DNA from: Phytoseiulus persimilis
Lineage: Eukaryota > Arthropoda > Arachnida > Mesostigmata > Phytoseiidae
Assembly (NCBI GenBank): GCA_037576195.1
Contig: CM075101.1
Location: forward strand, 23,746,001-23,810,000
Direction: 5' to 3'
DNA length: 64,000 bases
In this document: piece by piece, positions 45,301-64,000 of the stretch
Numbering within the stretch: position 1 is the stretch's first letter
Layout of the letters: the number at the start of each line of letters is the position of its first letter
Made by a program: the position numbers and the translations under genes
Notes under the pieces: model-generated
What the model saw: only the letters and a program-made list of their open reading frames with translations
What the model was told of the DNA's origin: nothing
Databases searched by the model: none

Positions 45301-48300
45301 TGAGAGCTACTTGGCGGAAGCTGAAGAGTATTTCGCGCGTCTCTCTCTCACCGAAGACTTAGCTGAAAAATTAGTTTATGTAGCCACCGACGATCCGAGC
45401 ATTCTTGATGATCTCGACACGAAGTGAGGCGGTCATGTCACGATTGAAATCACCATAACGATAGTCCGGTGATTATGGAATCGTTTGCAATCTGAGGCAT
45501 CGAGTAGCTAATGAGCTATCTCCGTTTCAGATTCAAGTCCTACAAATTCATCTCAAACAAGGAAGTTGCCTCTGAAGCTCACAGCTATTCCGAGCGACGC
45601 AAGGCATCAGCCGTGCTGGGCATCATGAAAGACTATCACATGCTTTCTCATGCGAATCATCTCGTGTGTACATTGTCATCAGGCGTAAGTCTGTGTTGCT
45701 GCTATGACCCGACAGTGGCCGCTTGGGCCGATCAAGAGCTATCGATCACAGAATCGGCAGCGGCATTGTAGGGCTAGCTGTGTGAGTCGGCCAGGAGGGC
45801 ACAAGAATCACTCGCGCACTTATCTTCCCTACAATCAGAGGTGACTCGTAACAGCATTGAAGCCCGGTGTGTGGAACGAATCTATCTGCGGGAGGGCTCA
45901 ACGAGTCCGCACCTCTGATTTATTCCGCGCTTCTCCTCAGTCTGGGCCTGCGGACTAGTCCATAAGCAACAATCATCAATGTAGCGAATCAAAACTGGTT
46001 TGGAAGCATTTGCCCGACGGAGACGGGAACATAGGCGGGGAGTTCTGGAAAGTTTCGCTTTTTCGGAAGGACATCCAGAACCATAGCTACCCCAGAGTTA
46101 TTCTCCGAACACGAACTTGCGAACCGTGAAACGGAATGCCGCTCTGGTTTACGTTCCGGAGTGGTGAACTTTCTCATGGTGGTCTGATCATTGATGAGAA
46201 CATAGAACTTATAATTCCTCCGTTTGTTTTGGAATCCCTACCTCGATGCGTGATCCGCAACAAACCCTTATTCGAGGCTCTATCGTTTTCCATGCGGATG
46301 GAGTCCTTTTTTGCACTGTCACGTTCGGCTACTGATTAGAGACGCAATATGACCGGACATTCTTTCCGAGAAAACCGGACATTGCTCGAACATCAGTGCC
46401 GAAACCAGACATAGAACCGGGCACTTCAAGATCCACCAATTCATATGACTGGGGTAGGCTCAAGCCTCGATATGTTTTCCTCAATTCATGCAGCATTGAT
46501 GAGTCTCAAGCACTCTCTCTTCCATTATATCCAACATCTGCTCATTTGAGCACCGGATTTTCGGATCGAGATCTCCTCCAGGTTCGAGTATCCCGAGGAC
46601 CTCCGTCGGCGATCTGTTCAATGCCTGGGCCTTGATTCGCTTCTATGCAGTTTGCGGGCTCTGGAATCTTTTCTTGACACAAGTTAAGAGGAGCGTTGAC
46701 GGAATGCTTCCCTTCGAGTTCTCTCCAAGCATCTGCCTTACGAAAATCGATCGCATGGTCAGTCTTCGCCGTCATACAGGAGAAATGAGTTGCATTGGAT
46801 GGAGAGGAATCTCGCGATATTCAGCTGGAAGGGATTGTTTCGTCGATCTGAGAGTATGTTCTTAAGCAGTGCGAATGAGCGCTCGACCATCACGTCACGG
46901 AGCACGGTGTCTTCAGCCATCATTGAAGCTATGAGTTCATTCCCACCGAGACTCGACCTCAAGGTTTCCTCGGTGGACGATTGTTCATCCATCGAGATTG
47001 TCGGAGATTCCAGAGTTGTGATCAGTCCAAGTTGCTGCTCGAATACGGGAATAGCTCTGAACCGCACCTCCGTATCAGCTATATCGGGGTCTCCTCCTAA
47101 CGAGCGTGAAGCGGAAGACGTGACCTCTCGACATTTTCGGAGTGTTGGAACGCTGCGGTGGGTAGTATTCCCACTGCGTTCTCACGGGCTGAGGGGAAGC
47201 GGTTCATCGCCGAGCATCGCTCCCTAGAGTTCTGGTCTGCTCGTCGGATAATGAATCACACTCTTCATATCGGATACAAACTCGTTAACCTTGTTCATTC
47301 TTCCTCTCACGGCGTCGAACACAAGATGAATAGCGTGAGCTGAACAGATTCTGTGCAGGACATTCGTGTAGAACACCCTAAGATCCCGCCGATAAGGCCT
47401 CGCAGGGAGAGGAAAAAATTCGAATCCAGTGTGTTCTTCCCTCAGCAAGCACCGAACAATGCGTAAGCGATTGGCGAGAATCTTGTCGTAGAAAGTCTAC
47501 CGAAAACCGCTGGTCACTTCCGTTAACGCATTTGATGATTCTATCTTTTGTGAAGGCTCTCTCGACCGTCTCCATAAGCCTCAACGGTTCACCGGTTCGC
47601 CGGTTTTTATGTATTCCTCCGATCCCGTTTCGCTCGGAGAATTCCCCGGCATGTTGTCATCCGTACATGGAGCACCTAGTATTCCAGTTTTGTCCGCTGG
47701 AAATACGTCTTTGCTTGGAAAACTCGCGTCCTGAGTCCGCCACGAGGGGGCGCTCGCTATGCTCGCGCGTGGCGTCGCCCCGGCAGCTTTCTCATCAACG
47801 TGAGCCCGCCAGCCGACGTAACAGCGGTCTGCGAAAACGGCGTTCAACCTTTCGAGGGCTTGATGCGCTCTCATACGGTAGATGCTCTCCGAAGCCAGAC
47901 ATTTGCTCCCGGAAAGGCTTGAAATCGAACTGGGTTTCCTTCAATTCCTCAACAATAGGAAATTGTATTCTCAAATCCCGAAGTCTCGGCACAGTGGCGT
48001 AGCGAGCCTTCATGATGCCCGGGGCGGATTTGACCTCCCCCCCCCTCTTTTTTTTGGGTCTGAGAAGATGAATGCGTTCGATGCGCACTGATTGTATTTT
48101 TGGATGTCCTCGAACATCTAATATGATCATCTGAAATGGAGATCTTCAGAGAAATGGAGACAACTTGCGCGAGCTGACCCAAATGTTAGCAAGAAGAATA
48201 TTATACGAGCAACTGAAATACCTTTTCTTGGAGGGTTATTTGCTTCGCTTCTGGAGCTGCGAATCTTCTATCGACTCACCGAAGTTAGACTCACCCGTGA

Positions 48301-49490
48301 TGGACATCTCGATAGATAGGTCAGCGAAGTTTGTCAACTTGTTGGCTCGATCTCTGGTCCGCGGCAGAAACAAAATGAACTGAAACGTTGCCTCTCGATC
48401 AGGAAGGAGGACGAAAATTATATGGTGGTTCGTCAATTGGGTGAAGAATCAGATGCAACGATCGGACTTCGCCCCCACTCTGTGGACTTCGGGAGAAATC
48501 TACCTGGAAGAGCTTAGAAACCTTTATGTGAGAGGCATTCTGATGCCCCTCGCGACCTGATGCCGCCCCCCCCCCCTTCGTCTCGCTACGCTACTGTCTC
48601 GGCATTTTCCCGAAAAAAACTGGGCAAAATCCCAGAAAGCGGACATTTTACCCTGAAATCCCGGACAAGGACATGTCCGGTCATGTTTCGTCTCTACTAA
48701 TGATACAAGATCGTAGAGCAGGGAGTCTTCTTGAAGCCACATTCTTGAAGATGCGGATGAAAAATCACACGTTGAAATGTATGGAAAAACAACAGATAGC
48801 CGGTTCGAAGTGATGCAAGTCGAGTCCAGAGTACAGAGATTGAGAAGATTCCGATTTGCTGATGATTCAGTCTTGAAGATAATCGTATGGGAGGATGCTG
48901 GAAGTAATGAGCATAGATTCTGAGTTCACGCGGAGGAATTTTCTTCAGATATTCTCCAAGCAACTATTATAGCTTCGCTCTCGGTCTTCCCTGAAATGAA
49001 CTTGTCGTTGGTCTACCAACGCGTTGGAAGCAGTCCCTAACCTCCGTTTTGTTTCCAGTTTTGTCGCCTGGCCTACGAACTCATGAGCGGCATTCGAAAC
49101 GATGCCTGGTCAAGAATAAGTAGCTTGGATAACGACTTCTACTACGCTTACGTTCTCCAGCAAGAACGAGAGGTTGCAGAACCATACGAGGATGGCGTCT
49201 TCGTCGCAGAGATTCGAAATGCCTACACGTGAGTGGAGCTCGCCTCCCATAGTTCCCTCCGATCAATCGCCTCCAAACGATGCTGCCACGGACCTAATTT
49301 TCACAGCTCTGCCGTGCCCGAAAGCCTGCAGCAGATGATAAAGCTTACGCTGGCTAAATCCTACTCGCCGTTTGGGGCGAATGGCTTCGTATATACCAAC
49401 GATGTCCGGAGGTCAATGGCGATGTTCAAGACCCTTCCTTCTTTCCCCATGATGTCCTACAATTCAAGCATCTCAAGAATAAATGCTTGA
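42398..49490 (+). CDS. FUT8: FUT8-type alpha-1,6-fucosyltransferase, complete, 559 residues
   Basis: FUT8 transfers fucose from GDP-fucose to the innermost GlcNAc of N-glycans in the Golgi. Ten exons join with every phase matching and give 1,680 nt including the stop: 42398-42485, 42740-42893, 43428-43480, 43574-43812, 44615-44901, 44958-45134, 45250-45423, 45531-45684, 49059-49228, 49307-49490. The ATG is in CCACCATGG. Residues 1-26 are a basic cytosolic tail and about 27-44 a signal anchor (FFIFFAVVIFTTLA), followed by a basic helical stem. The NPSNC segment, the GDP-fucose motif HIRRTDK (residues 335-341), VYVATDDPS, and LVCTLSSGFCR all match FUT8. Of the disulfides known in human FUT8, the C218-C222 pair is missing (ESGISSG replaces GCGFGC) while the other three pairs are kept. 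The C-terminal SH3-like domain is strongly diverged. The 56-bp fifth intron is my least certain junction. The 3.4-kb eighth-exon-to-ninth-exon gap holds nested hAT elements. Confidence 0.92.
43848..43890 (+). mobile_element. Orphan hAT-like terminus in FUT8 intron 4
   Basis: The sequence cagtggcggattaagggc followed by a GGGCCCC-containing stretch matches the general hAT end CAGTGGCGGATT. I could not find an inverted partner or target duplication, so it may be one end of a broken copy. Confidence 0.35.
46759..48130 (-). pseudogene. Broken hAT transposase inside the 46.3-48.7 kb element
   Basis: Frames read in the order expected for a minus-strand transposase but not in one frame: RDLRIQFPIVEELKETQFDF (near 47.9 kb), then VERAFTKDRIIKCVNGSDQR, then VLHRICSAHAIHLVFDAVRG with NEFVSDMKSVIHY (47.2-47.3 kb), and last the hAT dimerisation region RDVMVERSFALLKNILSDRR (46.8-46.9 kb). 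The last is the best supported piece. The frame changes and the nested MITE make it non-functional. Confidence 0.6.
47992..48597. mobile_element. hAT MITE, 606 bp, with perfect 8-bp target duplication
   Basis: The left end reads CAGTGGCGTAGCGAG; the reverse complement of the right end reads CAGTAGCGTAGCGAG (14/15). The target duplication TCTCGGCA is exact on both sides (47984-47991 and 48598-48605). No transposase is encoded; long C and T tracts lie just inside the ends. The termini are of the same type as those of the element at 25059-25786, so both were probably mobilised by one hAT transposase. The perfect duplication and its position inside an older, decayed hAT show it arrived later. Confidence 0.92.
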
Positions 49491-52400
49491 CCCGTCCCTC
49501 GGGCTCGAGTCTGCGAGAGAACTCGCCATTGTATGAATGGAGATGAAAATTTTGGTCGGTAGGTTGGCTGGAAGGAAATCGATCGGTAGGTTGGGTGATA
49601 CTGAGAACTTTCGAAGGAAATGCATGCGAAATCATTCCAAAAGCGCTCCCGAAGGATCGAGGCGGATTTTCCTCAATAGCTAATAGTCACCGCATGAGAC
49701 CCGGACACTCACGTTCGACGAGACATCTCCACGAAAATACTCAAGACCGAATCGTTGCCGTGCGAAGCCTGGTAACCCGATACGATATCTTGAAAGTTAT
49801 CAGAAGAATCTACAATCACTCTATCAAGATTCGACGATTCACTCGTCGAAGGCGGCGCGGCGCACCACAGAGAAGAGGAGACGCTCCGAAATTCAGCCCC
49901 GTGGAAGGTAACGGTTGGGCTCGAAGATGACTGCGAGCCACAACCCATCACGTATTTAACTCTCGTGTTCATTACGGTTGAAGCGAGAAACGGCGAGAAC
50001 GCTGAAAGCGTGCGGGCGGGCGAGCGTGTGGCGCTGTCTCGTTGTCCTTGGCGGTTCGTCAGCCCCGCGAGGTGTCGGGTTGCCGACAGAGTGGGTCGTT
50101 GCGCTGCCGGTGTTCTCGTTCTTCGCTCCATGCACTTCATTTATGGTAGTTTGCTTGTTCGACATCATGAACCGCTCTGGGCGATGAACTCAAATTGCGC
50201 TAATTTTCATCCTGTTCCGAAGTTAATTCTGAACATCCATTGCGACTGACGCGTTCGTTCCGGGAGTCTACCCGGAATCTCGCCGAATCGGAGGTTTCTG
50301 AACGGAGCTCGTCGTTCTCATTCGGTGCACAATGAGATTGTACTCTTATCAGGCACCTTGAATGAGATATGCGCATGAACTGACCTTTGGATCGAATGCT
50401 CCAAATGCACGGAATGCCCTCTATCCCATTGCGAAACGGTGATATTCATCCAGTACTTGGGTTTTGATGCCTTTTTTCGTGCACTTCGCGTCACGACTAC
50501 TCGTGCCATCCCGGTTTGAATGGAGGACCTCGGGCAGAACATACCCGGATGATGCCGTTGTGGATCCGCGCTTACATTCTTTATTTCAACTTCTGACTAT
50601 ACAGGAGCGGACTGCAGAGGAATCCGAAGTTTACAACAGGCTGCATCTATTCAGTTTGAAGAGAAGTTCCAAGATACAGCTCACCGTCCGCCACAATGAC
50701 TGACACACTTCCGTATTTTATAACGAGACATCTTCGAGACCGTAGTAATGTCGTTGGCCGTGACGTCGGCCGACCGTGGCCTTGCGCCGAACCCGTGAGC
50801 GATGACGGCTCTCGTTCGCCGAGCCAAGCTGCTAGCCAGTGCGCTACACCGAGTCTTTGATGACGTTCAGCACCCATTCTCGACGATCCCTCTCCGGTTG
50901 TTGAAACACAACGCTTGTCTTATGTAATGAAAACCTGGCTCGTCGAGAGGATTGACCCGATTTAGCCATTCCAACTCGATGGATCCCGGAGAGCTTATAT
51001 ACAACGTATCGCGATGCTCTTGACCGATTTCTCGACTTAATCGATCGACCCTTCCTGGATCGAAGGATCACGTCGCCCACCGAACTTTCCTTGAGCCGTC
51101 GCTCGGGCATGGCGATCAACTCGAGGCAGAATTTTCAGCGTGAACGCAAGTTCTCCGAATCTGTTTTATTGGTGACAGAATACGATGTCGTATCAGCTCG
51201 CTTTCCCCAGGAGATGGAGCCGGAGAGGAAAGCCAGCGACGACGCTTGCTAGCATACCCGAGACCTGCGTTGTGTTGGAAGACGGGCGTTTATTGCTTCG
51301 CACACCCAGAGCTGGTACAATTTGTCTCGTGGGGGAGCAGATTCGACAAGAATTGTTTCTCGCTGCCCCTTATTCTTCGTGATTCCTAATCATTCAGATC
51401 GTCGTTCTCCAACAGACAGAGAAAACTCCTTGGGCTCGTATGGGTAGGGTGAATACGGCGACGGAAAGGAGCGGGATCCCATTGAGATGTTCGGTGTCGG
51501 TCTTTTATCTGACCTCGAGATTGCGTTTTCTCTGTCTTTCGTTCTAAGGCTTCGCAGCTCCTTGCAGTCCGCTGGACGTCCAATGAGGAAATATATCCGT
51601 GTTCCAGCTCCAATATACGTGACTCGTGCTCGAGAGAGATGGTTCCGCTAGCAGAACTTCTGCCTCTCCATATCGAGAACTACCTTAACGGAACAGAGCC
51701 TCCGTCAGAGAGTTTTCGCTGGAGCGGGGCATCCCGTCGTACCCCAGTCTCCTCCCAAATCTCTTTATTCCTCTACCTACAAGTTAGGTTTACAAAATTT
51801 TCCCAACGCATGATGGAGGACCGTCGGGAGCCACTGTCAAGGAATTCTAGGATCCCCATCCACTGGTAGATCTTGTCAACGCTCGAATGAAATATTTGTT
51901 CCTTTGTTTCAGCCTCTAAATGTCCAAAACGAAACATAGTATCCAAGAAAGCCAAAAAAACTGCTGTTGTCCTTGAGTACCGCACAATCTCGACCGCCGT
52001 GGCGGACGCTTCGCGGTGGAGAAGTGACCGCAGAGGACACGAATGAAAAATTCCCGATTTTTCTTGCTTCAGTATCAACGAATAGAAATTTGTCTCTCAG
52101 AAACCCATCTGGGCAGCAATCGGCCTCCAAAAAACAATACAGCATGACATTTCAATCCCGCAATTCTCCTCTCCACGAGGAATCGTTTGGATTCAATGCA
52201 CGCGACGGTCGGGTGATGAAGCGTGGGATGTAATCAGAGTTCGTTTCTCAAATGGACGGTTCGTGGCGAATTTCGGGACGGGAACAACGTGACACTGACC
52301 GATATTTATTTTTGAGTGGGGCTATTCCCATTTTCACAATGATCCTCGACATGACTGAGATACGGAACGGCGGCGAAAATTCACTCACTCTTCAGCGACG

Positions 52401-53675
52401 TTCTCCACCCATCACAGAAGTTTTGATTCATGAGCGGCAGCACAGCTGAAGGAAGCGTCTTTCCTGAACTCGCTTGCGATCTCTCGAAGACATCCTCGTG
52501 AACAACTTCCCATCTCGCGCGACTCTGATGTTTTGCGGTTAGTGCTGAATGCCACTCATTCCCCCCTAAAAATAGCGCATCAAAGTGGTTAACAGGAGGT
52601 ATCAGATTGTCGCACGCAAATAGTAGCTGCGGCCGCTGCCGAAAGGTAAGACCATGTCACGCGAGCATCTGCAGACTCAAGCCTTGCTGGGATCCCTATC
52701 AATCGCTCCGATCCGTGTCTGCGCATCGATAAACCGATCTGAAGTTGGAATGATACACGTGGATGATCGATGATGTAGAATATGTAGATCGACCCCGTGG
52801 ACCCGAGACCTCGCCTTCACGATGAAGTGTTCGAACAATAGAGCGGAGCAAAACGTGATCCCGAGGTGCAGTCGAAAATTCTTCTACGGAACGGATGTAT
52901 GGGGGAATGCGGATTCTACCTGTCTTGGAGCTTGCGGGTCAGCTGAACGACGCTATGCAGCGGAAAACATGACGTTTTCAAGTTCGTCCGATGTTCTGGC
53001 CGAGCGGGTCGAGTGAGGTGGAAAAGGGTTAGGGGGAGATCGCTCTCAAGCTGGCCTAGAAGGAGCTATCGAGACGCGAGATCATTCTGCCCAGGAAAGC
53101 CTCAACAGCTGATCTCCACTTTGGCCTGCTGGGACGATTTTCTTGCAGGATACCGTTGCCTTCCTGTCTCTCGAAAACAGTCGCACGTTTGGAGCAACGC
53201 TCTCCCCTAGACGGAGCCACGATCGGTGAATCAGGCGACGCGCGACATCTCTGGACTATAAAAAGCTCCGTGGATGAAAAAATTCTCTACGGTTGGTTGG
53301 AAGTTAGGTTGTCAGTATACTTCGTGAGTTTTTCTCGAACTGTCGTGGGAGAGTGCAACTGGTTTTGGCTACATAATCAAAATTCAAGGTAGAGTGTTAA
53401 GTGGTCATGGCTTCGCATGTATTCTTTGCGATTTTTCTCAACTCCTGAAATCGTGCTCCTCTTTTGTCGAAGTATTCGAAAATTTCCTACCCAATCTTGA
53501 GTGATTGGAATGAGTCTATCAAACGCGGAGAGAGCCCTCGCTCCTTGGAAGGATACCGGCCGCCGCTCCAAGCATGGCTTTTCTCGAGTCAAATATCGAA
53601 TCCGCGCATTCTGTGACGACATGCAGCCATTGGAGAGCACACGCGTCCCGGTAACGATTGCAATCTGGATTCCAG
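49491..53675. other. Intergenic stretch between FUT8 and FAS
   Basis: Apart from a tRNA-like/SINE-like stretch near 50.8 kb I find no supported gene in these 4.2 kb. The 5' end of this interval must hold the FUT8 polyadenylation region and the 3' end the FAS promoter and 5' UTR; a tccag directly before the FAS ATG suggests a 5' UTR intron. Confidence 0.4.
50777..50856 (-). repeat. tRNA-like sequence, possibly a tRNA-derived SINE head
   Basis: On the minus strand a box A-like TAGCGCACTGGCTAGC is followed about 40 bases later by a box B-like GGGTTCGGCGC. Spacing and order resemble a tRNA internal promoter, but the acceptor and T stems do not pair well, so a functional tRNA is unlikely. A degenerate SINE head is the better guess. 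Confidence 0.3.

Positions 53676-64000
<10,325 letters not shown>

Larger units (their letters stand above)
46337..48696 (-). mobile_element. Old hAT transposon (2.36 kb with insert) with 8-bp target duplication
   Basis: The left end (46337) reads TAGAGACGCAATATGACCGG; the reverse complement of the right end reads TAGAGACGAAACATGACCGG; both continue ACAT. Flanks are CTACTGAT (46329-46336) and CTAATGAT (48697-48704), a 7/8 match to an 8-bp target duplication. The minus strand inside carries transposase debris: a zinc/RNaseH-region piece RICSAHAIHLVFDAVRG and the C-terminal dimerisation piece VERSFALLKNILSDRRNNPF, separated by frameshifts. It lies wholly inside a FUT8 intron, antisense to that gene, and has been interrupted by a younger MITE. 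Without that insert it would be about 1.75 kb. Confidence 0.8.

Overview
The window is arthropod nuclear DNA, most likely from a mite or tick. I infer this from intron-rich genes whose introns are often only about 60-70 bp with clean GT-AG ends, from the animal gene set (a muscle obscurin, a core fucosyltransferase and an animal type I fatty acid synthase), and from hAT and LINE elements. The near-even base composition and compact introns would fit a phytoseiid-like mite better than a tick, but that is inference; species cannot be fixed from the sequence.

Layout. From about 0.25 to 18.8 kb the minus strand carries most of an Unc-89/obscurin gene: SH3, RhoGEF (DH), PH, an acidic linker and 21 visible immunoglobulin domains. 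It runs off the left edge, so the kinase end is missing. At 19.5-20.6 kb a minus-strand single-exon ORF with a 10-residue tandem repeat is unrecognised. At 25.06-25.79 kb is a non-autonomous hAT element with an 8-bp target duplication. Right after it, at 26.05-26.82 kb on the plus strand, is the most unusual gene here: an intact intronless ORF joining a C3HC4 RING finger, a second Zn-binding motif and a nearly complete histone H4 fold. From 28.9 to 35.6 kb the minus strand has probable exons of one or more poorly resolved genes, including one clear Ig domain followed by acidic exons. From 38 to 41.5 kb come a decayed hAT transposase, a 98-nt hairpin and a decayed LINE.

From 42.4 to 49.5 kb on the plus strand, ten exons whose phases all match rebuild a 559-residue FUT8-type alpha-1,6-fucosyltransferase. 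Its 3.4-kb sixth intron holds an old hAT element (46337-48696) into which a younger hAT MITE (47992-48597) has jumped; both have visible 8-bp target duplications. From 53.7 to 61.0 kb on the plus strand is fatty acid synthase from KS to the start of ACP; the thioesterase end lies beyond the window. A LINE of the same family as the 40-kb relic sits antisense in the following intron and runs off the right edge.

There is no sign that these genes form one pathway. The obscurin gene belongs to muscle sarcomere assembly and Rho signalling, FUT8 to Golgi N-glycan core fucosylation and FAS to cytosolic lipid synthesis. The RING-H4 protein, if expressed, could link ubiquitin ligation to chromatin. Exon limits were placed by reading splice sites and reading-frame phases by eye; no alignment or database search was run.
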